Source: Sedimentitalea xiamensis
Lineage (GTDB): Bacteria > Pseudomonadota > Alphaproteobacteria > Rhodobacterales > Rhodobacteraceae
Length of the DNA stretch: 64,000 nucleotides
Reading direction: 5' to 3'
Assembly (NCBI RefSeq): GCF_030164465.1
Contig: NZ_JASNJE010000001.1
Span: 186,001 to 250,000 of the forward strand
Position 1 is the first letter of the stretch. Every line of letters starts with the position of its first letter. Under the pieces are notes generated by a model. The model was not told where the DNA came from. It did no database searches and was given only the letters and a program-made list of their open reading frames with translations. A program made the position numbers and the translations under genes. Positions 8,504-17,592 of the stretch are shown one piece after another.

Positions 8504-9679
8504 ATGACCGACATCGTCATTCTGGATGGCGCCCGCACCGCCATCGGCACATTCGGCGGAGCCCTTGCCAGCACCGCACCGATCGATCTGGCCACGGTCG
8601 CCAGCGAAGCCGCCCTGGAACGTTCCGGCGTGGAAGGCGGGCAGATCGGAAATGTCGTGTTCGGCCACGTGATCAACACCGAACCCCGCGATATGTATCT
8701 GAGCCGTGTTGCCGCCATGCAGGCCGGTATCCCGGAAGCGACCCCGGCGATGAACGTGAACCGCCTCTGCGGTTCCGGCGCGCAAGCCATCGTGTCCGCA
8801 GTCCAGTCGCTGATGCTGGGGGATGCGGAATTCGCCCTGGCGGGCGGCGCGGAAAGCATGTCGCGCAGCCCTTTCATCATTCCGCAGCAGCGTTGGGGAG
8901 CAAAAATGGGCGACGTGATGACGCTCGACATGATGCTGGGCGCCCTGAACTGCCCCTTCGGAACCGGCCATATGGGCGTGACAGCGGAAAACGTCGCCAG
9001 CGAACACCAGATCACCCGCGAAGAACAGGACGCCTTTGCGCTGAGCAGCCAGACGCGGGCGGCGGCGGCCATCGAAGCCGGTCTGTTCGAGAGCCAGATC
9101 GCCCCCGTCCAGGTCAAGGTCCGCCGCGACATGGTCGATTTCAAGGTGGACGAACATCCCAAGGCGACGACCGCCGAAGCCCTGGCCGGGCTGCGCACCG
9201 TATTCAAGAAGGACGGCACGGTCACGGCCGGGAACGCCAGCGGCATCAACGACGGGGCGGCGGCCATCGTCATGGCGACGGCGGAGGCCGCCAACCGGGC
9301 CGGTCTGAAACCGAAGGCGCGCATCCTTGGCTATGCCCATGCCGGCGTGCGCCCGGAAGTGATGGGGATCGGCCCGATTCCCGCGGTGCAGAACCTGCTG
9401 AAGCGCACCGGCCTTTCGATCGGCGATTTCGACGTGATCGAAAGCAACGAGGCCTTCGCGGCGCAGGCGCTCGCGGTGAACAAGGAACTCGGCCTCGACC
9501 CGGCCAAGGTCAATCCCAACGGCGGAGCCATCGCCCTTGGTCATCCGGTGGGCGCGACCGGGGCCATCATCACGGTCAAGACGCTTTACGAACTGGAGCG
9601 GACCGGTGGCAGGAAGGGTCTGATCACCATGTGCATCGGCGGCGGCCAAGGCATCGCCCTGGCCATCGAGATGCTCTGA
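8504..9679 (+). CDS. thiolase (acetyl-CoA C-acyltransferase family)
   Basis: 391 residues, the standard length of a degradative/biosynthetic thiolase. The acylated cysteine sits in NRLCGSGAQAI near residue 89, the active-site histidine in GHPVGATGA near 350, and the second cysteine in CIGGGQG near 380. Such enzymes interconvert two acetyl-CoA with acetoacetyl-CoA or cleave 3-ketoacyl-CoA. Chain-length preference cannot be read from sequence. ATG 8504 is chosen for the AGAGGAGA site 9 bases upstream (8486-8493). It is a single-gene unit: divergent from the XRE-cupin regulator, convergent with ubiB, and followed by a GC-rich hairpin. A role in acetyl-CoA handling for polyhydroxyalkanoate or threonine metabolism is possible but unproven. 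Confidence 0.92.
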   Translation: MTDIVILDGARTAIGTFGGALASTAPIDLATVASEAALERSGVEGGQIGNVVFGHVINTEPRDMYLSRVAAMQAGIPEATPAMNVNRLCGSGAQAIVSAVQSLMLGDAEFALAGGAESMSRSPFIIPQQRWGAKMGDVMTLDMMLGALNCPFGTGHMGVTAENVASEHQITREEQDAFALSSQTRAAAAIEAGLFESQIAPVQVKVRRDMVDFKVDEHPKATTAEALAGLRTVFKKDGTVTAGNASGINDGAAAIVMATAEAANRAGLKPKARILGYAHAGVRPEVMGIGPIPAVQNLLKRTGLSIGDFDVIESNEAFAAQALAVNKELGLDPAKVNPNGGAIALGHPVGATGAIITVKTLYELERTGGRKGLITMCIGGGQGIALAIEML

Positions 9680-9691
9680 CGGAAACGGCCG

Positions 9692-9712
9692 GAGGGGGCT
9701 TTCCGCCCCCTC
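9692..9712 (+). terminator. GC-rich hairpin terminator after thiolase
   Basis: GAGGGGGC (9692-9699), loop TTTCC, then GCCCCCTC (9705-9712) form a perfect 8 bp stem 12 bases after the thiolase stop. The downstream sequence is only moderately T-rich (TTGGTCTT). It lies between convergent genes and also forms the first part of the repeat described next. Confidence 0.6.
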
Positions 9713-9765
9713 TTGGTCTTCGACCAATTCACCCCCGAGAGTTTTTTTCGCAAGAGGAAGTTCGC
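9692..9765 (+). repeat. GC-rich intergenic repeat, copy 2 (diverged)
   Basis: After the GGGGGC / GCCCCC hairpin comes CCCCCGAGAGTTTTTTT, then CGCAAGAGGAAG (9732-9760). Compared with copy 1 at 5315-5378 (CCCCCGGAGTATTTT ... AAAGATGAAG), the order of hairpin, C-run, GAGT, T-run and purine-rich tail is the same, with several substitutions and without the second hairpin. Both copies are intergenic and lie at gene ends. Confidence 0.45.
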
Positions 9766-9778
9766 GGGGATACCGATC

Positions 9779-11311
9779 CTAGAGCAGCGTTCCGAGCGAG
9801 AACAAGATCGCCGCGCCAAAGATCGCTCCGCCGACCGCCGCCGCCAGAAGCTTACCCCAGCCAGGCCCGCGCGGCTTTTCCGGCGGCATTGCCTGCCGGA
9901 TCAGCGCCCGCTCCACCAGAGTGGGAAGGCGCGGCCCGAAGCGGGCCAGAACGCGCGCGGTGCGGGCCAGATCGCCGGCGACCGCCTTCGGGCCGATGGA
10001 CTGCTTGATGTAATCCTCGACGACGGGGCGGGCGACCTGCCAGATGTTCATGTGCGGGTCCAGAGACCGCGCCACGCCTTCGACGACGACCATGGTCCGC
10101 TGCAACAGGATCAGTTCGGTCCGGGTTTCCATACCGAACCGCTCCGTGACCTCGAACAGGTAGCTGAGCAGCCGCCCCATCGAAATCTGGGTGGCGTCCA
10201 TGCCGAAGATGGGTTCCCCCACCGCGCGCAGGGCGCGGGCGAATTCGTCCACGTCCTTGTCTGCCGGAACATAGCCGGCTTCGAAATGCACCTCGGCGAC
10301 ACGTTTGTAGTCCTTCCGGATGAACCCGAACAGGATCTCCGCATAGACCCTGCGGGTGTATTCGTCGATATGGCCCATGATCCCGAAATCATAGGCGACA
10401 ATATCGCCGTTCGGGGCGACCTTGAGATTGCCCTGATGCATGTCGGCATGGAAGTAGCCGTCGCGCAGGGCATGCAGAAGGAACAGTTTCAGCACCCTTT
10501 CGCTGAGCGCCCGGCGATCGTGCCCGGCCGCATCGATGGCGGCGTTGTCCCCGAGCGGGACGCCGTCGGCCCACCCAAGCGTCATGACGCGCCGGGCGGA
10601 CAGGCTCCAGACGATCGGCGGCAGCTGGAAACCTTCGTCATCCTTGGTATTGGCGGCGTATTCGGACGCGGCGGAGCTTTCCAGCCGCAGGTCCAGTTCT
10701 CCTCGCACGACCCCGTCGAAGTGTTCGATCACGTCCATCGGACGCAGGCGCCGGGCGCCGGGCGCGAAAAGCTCCACGATGCGCGCCGCGAAATAGAACG
10801 CATCCACATCCTTGCGAAACGCCCGTTCGATGCCCGGCCGCAGAACCTTGACCGCCACCATGTCGCCGGAGTCCGCAAGCCGCGCCTTGTGCACCTGAGC
10901 GATGGATGCGGCCGCGATCGATTCGCTGAATTCCGAGAACATCCGGTCCACCGGTTGGCCCAGTTCCCTGGCCACTTCGGCCTTGGCCACATCGACCGGA
11001 AACGGCGGCAGCTTGTCCTGCAGAACGCGCAACTGGTCCGCCAGATCCTGCCCGACCACGTCGGGCCGGGTGGACAGAACCTGCCCGAACTTGATGTAGG
11101 CAGGCCCCAGCGCGGTCAAGGCGCGGGTCGCCGGCGGCATCGACGGATCGCCCTTGTAGCCGAGCCATCTGAACGGCTTGCCCAGCGCGTGCGCGACGAA
11201 CCGCAGCGGCCTGGGCGCTTCGAAAGCGTCCAGCACCACGTTCATGGCCCCGGTCCGTTCGAGTGTTGCGCCTGTCCGGACCAGGCGGATGATATTGTGG
11301 GGTCCGCGCAT
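9779..11311 (-). CDS. ubiB: ubiquinone biosynthesis protein UbiB (ABC1/ADCK atypical kinase family)
   Basis: A 510-residue member of the UbiB/COQ8 family needed for ubiquinone synthesis, probably as a lipid-associated ATPase rather than a direct enzyme. The KxGQ motif (AYIKFGQVLSTRPD) is near residue 75, followed by ESIAAASIAQVHKARL near 130 carrying the atypical alanine-rich nucleotide loop, VAVKVLRPGI near 150, and the catalytic FHADMHQGNL with the DFG-like AYDFGIMG near 290-310. A hydrophobic segment at the extreme C terminus (AAVGGAIFGAAILFSLGTLL) fits the family's membrane anchor. The start lies one base after the ubiE stop, so it is translated as the second gene of a ubiE-ubiB pair. Confidence 0.94.
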   Translation of the reverse strand: MRGPHNIIRLVRTGATLERTGAMNVVLDAFEAPRPLRFVAHALGKPFRWLGYKGDPSMPPATRALTALGPAYIKFGQVLSTRPDVVGQDLADQLRVLQDKLPPFPVDVAKAEVARELGQPVDRMFSEFSESIAAASIAQVHKARLADSGDMVAVKVLRPGIERAFRKDVDAFYFAARIVELFAPGARRLRPMDVIEHFDGVVRGELDLRLESSAASEYAANTKDDEGFQLPPIVWSLSARRVMTLGWADGVPLGDNAAIDAAGHDRRALSERVLKLFLLHALRDGYFHADMHQGNLKVAPNGDIVAYDFGIMGHIDEYTRRVYAEILFGFIRKDYKRVAEVHFEAGYVPADKDVDEFARALRAVGEPIFGMDATQISMGRLLSYLFEVTERFGMETRTELILLQRTMVVVEGVARSLDPHMNIWQVARPVVEDYIKQSIGPKAVAGDLARTARVLARFGPRLPTLVERALIRQAMPPEKPRGPGWGKLLAAAVGGAIFGAAILFSLGTLL

Positions 11312-11312
11312 T

Positions 11313-12065
11313 TCAGAGTTTCCAGCCGGAGTGCAGCGCGGCGATGCCCATGCTCAGGTTCCGGTATTTCGCGTTTTCGAATCCGGCAGCGCGGACCATG
11401 GCGAGAAACGTCTCCTGGTCGGGAAAATTGCGGATCGATTCCACCAGATATTGATAGCTGTCGCGATCACCGGCAATCATCTGGCCCATGCGCGGAATGA
11501 CGTTGAAACTGTAGAGATCGTAAAGTTTCTGCAACCCGTCGTTTGGCAACTGGCTGAACTCCAGCACCATCAGGCGACCGCCGGGCCGCAGGACGCGATA
11601 GGCTTCGTTCAGCGCCACCTGCGGGCGGGTGACATTGCGAATTCCGAAACTGATCGTATAGACATCGAACGTGTTGTCCGGAAACGGCAGCGCCATGGCG
11701 TCGCCGACGATCCAGTCGAGATTTTCGGCCATCCGTTCCGCATCGGCGCGCTTGCGGCCTTCGATCAGCATGGGTTCCGTCAGGTCGAGCACCGTCGCAT
11801 GGCCGGCCCCCGCCCGTTTCAGGAACCGAAACGATATGTCGCCGGTGCCGCCCGCCACGTCCAGCAGCCTCTGCCCCGGGCGCGGCGCCAGCCAATCCAT
11901 CATCGCGTCTTTCCAGAGGCGATGGATACCCGCGCTCATCACGTCGTTCATGATGTCATAGCGCGAGGCGACCGAATTGAACACGCCCTGCACACGCCCG
12001 GCCTTTTCATCCTCCGGAATGGTTTCAGAGCCGAAATGGGTGGTCTTGTCGGTATCGTTCGTCAT
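11313..12065 (-). CDS. ubiE: ubiquinone/menaquinone C-methyltransferase UbiE
   Basis: SAM-dependent C-methylation of the benzoquinol ring in ubiquinone synthesis. The 250 residues follow E. coli UbiE (TTHFG near the start, then [25 protein letters not shown]). The SAM motif [15 protein letters not shown] is near residue 66, the post-II motif [10 protein letters not shown] near 125, and [14 protein letters not shown] follows it. The frame is open 19 codons upstream of the chosen ATG 12065; that start is preferred because it yields the family N terminus [12 protein letters not shown]. It is divergent from mutM with an 85 bp gap, and is directly followed by ubiB, its functional partner. Confidence 0.95.
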   Translation of the reverse strand: MTNDTDKTTHFGSETIPEDEKAGRVQGVFNSVASRYDIMNDVMSAGIHRLWKDAMMDWLAPRPGQRLLDVAGGTGDISFRFLKRAGAGHATVLDLTEPMLIEGRKRADAERMAENLDWIVGDAMALPFPDNTFDVYTISFGIRNVTRPQVALNEAYRVLRPGGRLMVLEFSQLPNDGLQKLYDLYSFNVIPRMGQMIAGDRDSYQYLVESIRNFPDQETFLAMVRAAGFENAKYRNLSMGIAALHSGWKL

Positions 12066-12150
12066 TGGAACTTGTCGCCTTGCAGTTTCGACTTTGTTAT
12101 AGGGCGTCAGGGACAGGCACAATGCGTCCCCTTGGACATGAAGAGACAGA

Positions 12151-13002
12151 ATGCCGGAATTGCCAGAGGTTGAAACCGTCCGGCGGGGATTGGCCCCGGC
12201 AATGGAAGGTCAGGCGATCCTGCTTGCAGAGGTCAACCGCCCGGACCTGCGCTGGCCGTTTCCTCCGAACATGGCGGCCCGCCTGATGTCGCGGACGGTT
12301 CTGCGTCTCAGGCGGCGGTCCAAATACATCCTGGCCGATCTGGACAATGGGGAAACCCTGTTGATCCACCTTGGCATGTCCGGCCGCATGACGGTATCCG
12401 GCGATCCCCTGGGTCGGTTCGAGCATGACCATCCCGCCGCACAGAAACATGATCACGTCGTTCTGCACATGGCCAACGGCGCGCGGATCACCTTCAACGA
12501 TCCGCGCCGTTTCGGGGCCATGGACCTGTTGCAGACGGCGACGGCGGACCGGCACAAGCTGCTTTCGGTCCTCGGGCCGGAACCGCTGGGCAACGGGTTC
12601 CACGAACAGCACCTGACAGAGGCGTTCCGGGGTCGGCGGAGTCCGGTCAAATCGGTGCTTCTGGACCAGAAGGTCGTGTCGGGGCTTGGCAATATCTATG
12701 TTTGCGAAGCCCTGTTCCGCGCCGGTATCTCGCCGCGCCGCCGGGCTGACGGCATTTCCCGGATCCGCGTGGCCGCGCTTGTCCCGACGATCCGGCAGGT
12801 CCTGAACGAAGCCATCGAAGCCGGGGGATCGTCCCTGCGCGATTTCCGCCAGGCCGATGGGGAGCTCGGGTATTTTCAGCACTCATTCGACGTCTATGGC
12901 CGCGCGGGCGAACCCTGCCACACCCCCGGTTGCGGCGCGCCCATCAGGCGAATCATCCAGTCCGGACGATCCACTTTCTATTGCGCGCAATGCCAAAGAT
13001 AA
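12151..13002 (+). CDS. mutM: formamidopyrimidine-DNA glycosylase MutM (Fpg)
   Basis: Bifunctional base-excision repair enzyme that removes 8-oxoguanine and formamidopyrimidines and cleaves the abasic strand. The 283-residue product starts [14 protein letters not shown], so after Met removal Pro is the catalytic N terminus followed by the essential Glu. The conserved lysine is in [11 protein letters not shown] near residue 58, and the helix-two-turn-helix region [22 protein letters not shown] is near 180. A C-terminal zinc finger has the pair C-x4-C (CHTPGC) and the closing CAQC. All catalytic elements are intact. It is divergent from ubiE and 65 bp ahead of an enoyl-CoA hydratase gene on the same strand. 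Confidence 0.97.
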   Translation: MPELPEVETVRRGLAPAMEGQAILLAEVNRPDLRWPFPPNMAARLMSRTVLRLRRRSKYILADLDNGETLLIHLGMSGRMTVSGDPLGRFEHDHPAAQKHDHVVLHMANGARITFNDPRRFGAMDLLQTATADRHKLLSVLGPEPLGNGFHEQHLTEAFRGRRSPVKSVLLDQKVVSGLGNIYVCEALFRAGISPRRRADGISRIRVAALVPTIRQVLNEAIEAGGSSLRDFRQADGELGYFQHSFDVYGRAGEPCHTPGCGAPIRRIIQSGRSTFYCAQCQR

Positions 13003-13067
13003 CTTGAACCCTTGCGATTGCATGTTAAGGAGTCGGGCCTGAACGGGAACAATCGAAAGCGGATTCC

Positions 13068-13844
13068 ATGGCCTTTGAGACGATCAGCGTTGAAACCGAA
13101 GATCACGTTGCCCTGATCAGATTGAACCGACCCGATGCGTTGAACGCATTGAACACTCAACTTCTACGGGAACTCTGCCAGGCTCTTGAAGAGGCCGATG
13201 CCAACGACAAGGCGCGCTGCATCGTCGTTACAGGGTCGGAAAAAGCCTTTGCCGCCGGCGCCGACATCAAGGAAATGTCGACGATGAGTTTCGGAGATGT
13301 CTTTACGATCAATCTGTTCGCCGATGCAAGCGACCGCATCGCAAAGATTCGGAAGCCGATCATTGCCGCGGTCTCCGGCTATGCCCTGGGCGGCGGTTGC
13401 GAACTGGCAATGGCGTGCGACTTCATCATCGCAGCGGATACCGCCAAGTTCGGGCAACCTGAAATCAACCTTGGGGTGATTGCCGGAATGGGCGGAACGC
13501 AACGGCTGACGCGTTTCGTCGGCAAGTCGAAATCGATGGACATGAACCTGACCGGCCGTTTCATGACCGCGGAAGAGGCGGAACGCAGCGGGCTGGTCAG
13601 CCGGGTCGTTCCGGCCAAGAAGCTGATGGAAGAAGCCATGAGCGCCGCCCAGAAGATCGCGGAAAAGTCCCGCATGACCGTGATGGCCGCCAAGGAGGCG
13701 GTGAACCGCAGCTACGAACTGACCCTGTCAGAGGGCATTCTGTTCGAACGCCGGGTGTTTCATTCGATGTTCGCGACCGAGGATCAGAAGGAAGGCATGG
13801 CCGCGTTTCTTGAGAAACGAACGGCGCAATTCCGCGACAAGTGA
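13068..13844 (+). CDS. enoyl-CoA hydratase (crotonase family)
   Basis: 258 residues, a typical single-domain crotonase that hydrates 2-trans-enoyl-CoA. The oxyanion-hole segments [11 protein letters not shown] near residue 61 and [16 protein letters not shown] near 105 are present. The two catalytic glutamates are in GGGCELAM and in [20 protein letters not shown] near 132. Sequence style is that of the short-chain hydratases (FadB1/PaaF/Ech), with preference for short or medium chains likely but unproved. It lies between mutM and rpsT, in the same direction as both, and has no other beta-oxidation gene next to it. Confidence 0.92.
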   Translation: MAFETISVETEDHVALIRLNRPDALNALNTQLLRELCQALEEADANDKARCIVVTGSEKAFAAGADIKEMSTMSFGDVFTINLFADASDRIAKIRKPIIAAVSGYALGGGCELAMACDFIIAADTAKFGQPEINLGVIAGMGGTQRLTRFVGKSKSMDMNLTGRFMTAEEAERSGLVSRVVPAKKLMEEAMSAAQKIAEKSRMTVMAAKEAVNRSYELTLSEGILFERRVFHSMFATEDQKEGMAAFLEKRTAQFRDK

Positions 13845-14023
13845 CCCGGCCAAGCGTTGGCGGACAAGTTTCGGCTTGGCAAGACCGCAAATCTTGGATA
13901 CGAGCCACGCCATACATGCGCGTGCGGCCCGCTCAGGCTAGAATCACACCGTCGGATCATCCTTCGGATCGTGTTGCCCATTGCGCAGATGAAATGAAGC
14001 AACTCGAATGAAGGTTTGATAGA

Positions 14024-14287
14024 ATGGCCAATTCGCCGCAATCCAAGAAAAGAGCCCGTCAGAACGAAACCCGCTTTGCCGTCAACAAGGCACGTCGGTC
14101 GCGGATTCGCACGTTCCTGCGCAAGGTCGAGGAGGCAATCGCCTCCGGTGACAAAAATGCCGCAACCGAAGCGCTTCGCGCCGCCCAGCCCGAGCTGATG
14201 CGCGGTGTTTCCAAGGGCGTTTTCCACAAGAACACCGCCTCTCGCAAAATGTCGCGTCTGGCGTCGCGGGTCAAAGCCCTGGGTTGA
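14024..14287 (+). CDS. rpsT: 30S ribosomal protein S20
   Basis: 87-residue basic protein ([18 protein letters not shown]...) that binds 16S rRNA early in 30S assembly. The lysine/arginine-rich N terminus, the central [25 protein letters not shown] and the C-terminal [22 protein letters not shown] match S20 throughout. It stands alone between the enoyl-CoA hydratase and dnaA and ends in a strong intrinsic terminator 33 bases later. Placement just upstream of dnaA is a common order in alphaproteobacteria. Confidence 0.98.
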   Translation: MANSPQSKKRARQNETRFAVNKARRSRIRTFLRKVEEAIASGDKNAATEALRAAQPELMRGVSKGVFHKNTASRKMSRLASRVKALG

Positions 14288-14319
14288 TCCCGGACCAGAC
14301 CGTTAAAAAGCGAGTAATC

Positions 14320-14350
14320 AAAAGGCGTTGCAGGTGCAGCGCCTTTTTTG
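14320..14350 (+). terminator. intrinsic terminator of rpsT
   Basis: AAAAGGCGTTGCA followed by TGCAGCGCCTTTTTT forms a stem of about 11-12 base pairs with one G-T pair, ending in a run of six T. The A-rich left side would also allow it to work on the opposite strand. Confidence 0.88.
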
Positions 14351-14835
14351 TTGACCACCGAGGGTTGACCGGCGTTTTTCCGCCGACAGATTCTTTGTGT
14401 GCAAAACCCGAGTCAACAACAGAGTTTGATTGCCGCTTGTGCTCCTAAATTGCTACCACTGTTGCAGCGATTCACTTGCTTGGGGGGACAGGCGGTTAGG
14501 GTTCGAAACCGACGGGCATCGGTTTCAAACGTTAACTTTTGTTGAACGGTTCGGCTGCCATACCAACCGCTTCAGCCTGCTGCATCTATCGGTATCTACC
14601 GAAACGCGGCCCTGTCATAACATGAGTGTGTAACGGTAGTTTGTCGGTCGACATGTCATTTCAGACATGATCATCGGCGGCTATCAACACAACTGCAGCG
14701 CGAACTGACAGCGCATGCGGTGCCATCCTTACGGTTGGCGCAGTGCTTCCGTGCGGCGTGAATCCTACCGGATCTGCTCCGGTCAATCAAAGGGACAGGC
14801 CGCAAGGCCGCTATTGGGGATGCGTGAGGCGCTGA
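14351..14835 (+). promoter_or_regulatory. dnaA upstream region with hairpin and CtrA-like site
   Basis: 485 bp without a convincing gene. It contains a perfect 8 bp inverted repeat, GAAACCGA / TCGGTTTC, with a 6-base loop (14505-14526). This is followed by TTAA-N7-TGAA (14532-14546), which matches the CtrA full site TTAA-N7-TTAA at seven of eight positions. I looked for TTATNCACA DnaA boxes on both strands and found no cluster, so I do not call oriC here. A 67-codon frame at 14430-14633 has no protein-like composition. The region presumably holds the dnaA promoter and a leader of unknown length. Confidence 0.5.
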
Positions 14836-16194
14836 ATGACACAAGAAAAATGGGGCCAACTCAGACAACGGCTGCTGAAGACAGTCGGCCAGAACAACTA
14901 TACCACTTGGATCGAACCACTTGTCTTTTCCGAAGTGCAGGACGGAGTCGCGACATTCAATGTGCCGACGAACTTCATGGGCAACTACGTGAGCCAGAAT
15001 TTCGCGGACCTGATCCTGTATGAACTGAACACGGCAGGCGCCAAGGTTCAGCGGGTGTCTTTCCAGGTTGCCGCCAATGTGGCGGCGCGCCCCTCTACGC
15101 GGGTCGCCGCGCCCGAGACTCCGCAGGACACTTCGCCGGCGCCGTTGGATGAACTGCAGGCCGCCCCGCTCGATCCCCGTTTTACCTTTGACAGTTTCGT
15201 CGTCGGAAAACCCAATGAACTGGCCCATGCGGCGGCCCGTCGGGTCAGCGAAGGCGGACCCGTCACCTTCAACCCCCTGGTCCTTTATGGCGGCGTCGGG
15301 CTCGGCAAGACCCACCTGATGCATGCGATCGCCTGGGAATTGCGCGCCCGGAAACCGGAACTGAACGTACTGTACCTGTCCGCGGAACAGTTCATGTACC
15401 GATTTGTCCAGGCTCTGCGCGAACGCAAGATGATGGATTTCAAGGTCCTGTTCCGGTCCGTCGACGTGCTGATGGTCGATGACGTTCAGTTCATCGCCGG
15501 CAAGGACAGCACTCAAGAAGAATTTTTCCACACTTTCAACGCGCTGGTCGACCAGAACAAGCAGATCATCATTTCGGCGGACAGGGCTCCGGGTGAAATC
15601 AAGGACCTGGAGGACCGGGTAAGATCCCGCCTTCAATGCGGTCTCGTGGTGGACCTGCATCCCACCGACTACGAACTCCGCCTCGGCATTCTGCAAACCA
15701 AGGTGCAGCAGTATCGCGGGTCCTATCCGGGCCTTGAGATCGCCGACGGCGTTCTGGAATTCCTGGCGCACCGGATTTCGACCAACGTCCGCGTTCTCGA
15801 AGGCGCGCTGACTCGCCTGTTCGCCTTTGCGTCGCTCGTCGGACGCGAGATCGACATGGAGCTGACGCAGGATTGTCTTGCCGACGTTCTGCGCGCCTCC
15901 GAACGCAAGATCACGGTCGAAGAGATTCAGCGCCGGGTGTCGGATTACTACAACATCCGCCTGAGCGACATGATCGGCCCCAAACGCCTGCGATCCTACG
16001 CACGTCCCCGGCAGGTCGCGATGTATCTGTCAAAGCAGCTGACCAGCCGGAGCCTGCCCGAAATCGGGCGTCGTTTCGGCGGTCGCGATCACACCACGGT
16101 CATGCATGGCTGCAAGCGGATAGAGGAACTGAAACTCACCGACGGTCAGATTGCCGAGGACGTGGAAATGCTGCGGCGCGCGCTGGAAGCCTGA
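14836..16194 (+). CDS. dnaA: chromosomal replication initiator DnaA
   Basis: AAA+ ATPase that binds DnaA boxes and opens the origin. The product has 452 residues. Domain I (about 1-80, WGQLRQRLLKTVGQNNYTTWIEPL) contacts DnaB or regulators. A short Pro/Ala-rich linker (about 85-115) is followed by domain III with Walker A YGGVGLGKTH near 155 and Walker B VLMVDDVQFI near 215. Domain IV ends with the DNA-binding signature GRDHTTVMHGCKRI near 425. Start ATG 14836 gives the expected N terminus MTQEKWGQL. It leads the conserved dnaA-dnaN-recF-gyrB order. A terminator after the gene suggests that dnaN also has its own promoter. Confidence 0.98.
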   Translation: MTQEKWGQLRQRLLKTVGQNNYTTWIEPLVFSEVQDGVATFNVPTNFMGNYVSQNFADLILYELNTAGAKVQRVSFQVAANVAARPSTRVAAPETPQDTSPAPLDELQAAPLDPRFTFDSFVVGKPNELAHAAARRVSEGGPVTFNPLVLYGGVGLGKTHLMHAIAWELRARKPELNVLYLSAEQFMYRFVQALRERKMMDFKVLFRSVDVLMVDDVQFIAGKDSTQEEFFHTFNALVDQNKQIIISADRAPGEIKDLEDRVRSRLQCGLVVDLHPTDYELRLGILQTKVQQYRGSYPGLEIADGVLEFLAHRISTNVRVLEGALTRLFAFASLVGREIDMELTQDCLADVLRASERKITVEEIQRRVSDYYNIRLSDMIGPKRLRSYARPRQVAMYLSKQLTSRSLPEIGRRFGGRDHTTVMHGCKRIEELKLTDGQIAEDVEMLRRALEA

Positions 16195-16213
16195 ATTCCC
16201 GAACCCGCGGACC

Positions 16214-16245
16214 AAAGGGGGCGCCAGGACCAGCGCCTCCTTTTT
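16214..16245 (+). terminator. intrinsic terminator after dnaA
   Basis: AAAGGGGGCGC, an 8-base loop, then GCGCCTCCTTTTT forms a stem of about 11 pairs with one G-T wobble and ends in five T. It lies 20 bases after the dnaA stop and separates dnaA from dnaN. Confidence 0.85.
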
Positions 16246-16416
16246 CGTTTCGGGCCTCTGTCCTGCGCCGGAATTGCCGCAAAGCCATAGATGGCAAATG
16301 CCTTTGGTCAGCCCCTTGACGCCCGAATCATTCCATCGGACAAATTGACAAAAACCTTGTGCTGACGAGGCAAACCGCTACGTTGCCCTTCCCGGCCCAA
16401 CAGAGGATCGAACGAA

Positions 16417-17535
16417 ATGAAGATCAGCATCGAACGCGGCGCGCTTCTGAAGGCCGTGTCACAGGCGCAGTCGGTTGTGGAACGCCGCAACACGATACCG
16501 ATCCTCGCCAACGTGCTGATCGAAGCCGAAGGCGATCAGGTTCAGTTCCGCGCAACCGACCTGGATATCGAGGTCGTCGACAAGGCCGCCGCCATGGTCG
16601 AACGGCCCGGTGCCACTACGGTCGCCGCCACGACCCTGCACGAGATCGTCCGGAAACTTCCTGACGGGGCGCTGGTGACGCTGACCGCCGACAGCGCAGC
16701 CGGCCGTCTGACCGTGGAGGCGGGCCGGTCGAATTTCTCGCTCGCGACGCTGCCGAAGGAGGACTTCCCCGTGATGGCCTCGTCGGAATACGAATGCAAT
16801 TTCTCCGCGCCCGCAGCGGTCTTGCGCCGACTGTTCGACAAATCGAAATTCGCGATTTCTACGGAAGAGACCCGCTATTATCTCAACGGCGTCTACATGC
16901 ACGTGGCGGACGCCGATGGCGGCAAGGTATTGCGCTGTGTCGCGACGGACGGCCACAGGTTGGCCCGGATCGATGCGGACCTGCCCCAGGGGGCGGCGGA
17001 CATGCCCGGCGTCATCGTTCCGCGCAAGACAGTCGGGGAGTTGCGCAAACTTCTGGATGACGATGACATGTCCATCGCGGTGTCCGTCAGCGAAACCAAG
17101 ATCCGCTTTGCCACGCCGGACATCATCCTGACGTCCAAGGTCATCGACGGAACCTTCCCCGACTACACGCGGGTCATTCCGCAGGGAAATACCCGACGGC
17201 TCGAAGTCGATGCCAGCGAGTTCGCGCAGGCCGTGGACCGGGTCGCGACGGTTTCGTCGGAACGGTCCCGTGCGGTCAAGCTGCAACTTGACGAGGATCG
17301 GCTGATCCTGTCAGTCAACGCCCCCGACAGCGGCGCGGCAGAGGAAGAACTGGCCGTGGCCTATGGCGATGAACGGTTGGAAATCGGGTTCAATGCCAAG
17401 TATCTGCTCGAAATCGCCAGCCAGGTCGATCGGGAGAACGCGGTGTTCATGTTCAACTCCGCGGGCGACCCGACGCTGATGCGCGAAGGCAACGATCAAA
17501 GCGCGATCTATGTCGTCATGCCGATGCGCGTATAG
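16417..17535 (+). CDS. dnaN: DNA polymerase III sliding clamp, beta subunit
   Basis: Ring-shaped dimeric clamp that tethers the replicative polymerase and other partners to DNA. The 372 residues form three similar folds, with the usual start MKISIERGALLKAVSQAQSVVERRNTIPILANVL and the terminal segment SAIYVVMPMRV that lies by the partner-binding pocket. It sits between dnaA and recF in the standard order. A -35-like TTGACA occurs at 16345-16350, but I see no good -10 element at normal spacing, so the promoter is not called. The AGAGGA element at 16402-16407 is the likely ribosome site for ATG 16417. Confidence 0.98.
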   Translation: MKISIERGALLKAVSQAQSVVERRNTIPILANVLIEAEGDQVQFRATDLDIEVVDKAAAMVERPGATTVAATTLHEIVRKLPDGALVTLTADSAAGRLTVEAGRSNFSLATLPKEDFPVMASSEYECNFSAPAAVLRRLFDKSKFAISTEETRYYLNGVYMHVADADGGKVLRCVATDGHRLARIDADLPQGAADMPGVIVPRKTVGELRKLLDDDDMSIAVSVSETKIRFATPDIILTSKVIDGTFPDYTRVIPQGNTRRLEVDASEFAQAVDRVATVSSERSRAVKLQLDEDRLILSVNAPDSGAAEEELAVAYGDERLEIGFNAKYLLEIASQVDRENAVFMFNSAGDPTLMREGNDQSAIYVVMPMRV

Positions 17536-17592
17536 GGATCTCCCGGCTCCGGCGGAACCATCCCCGCACAGAAGGCACGGGGCAGAGTCGGC

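Noticed and set aside
7708-9324. 538-residue reading of the XRE-cupin gene
   Set aside because: Only the last 190 codons look like protein; the rest is antisense to thiolase. ATG 8280 fits the domain start.
14430-14633. 67-codon frame upstream of dnaA
   Set aside because: No ribosome site or protein-like composition, and it crosses the hairpin and regulatory sequences.
14351-14835. Chromosome origin upstream of dnaA
   Set aside because: No cluster of TTATNCACA DnaA boxes and no AT-rich repeat array was found on either strand; gene order alone is not enough.
16345-16350. TTGACA as the dnaN promoter
   Set aside because: No acceptable -10 element 16-18 bases downstream, so a promoter call would be guesswork.
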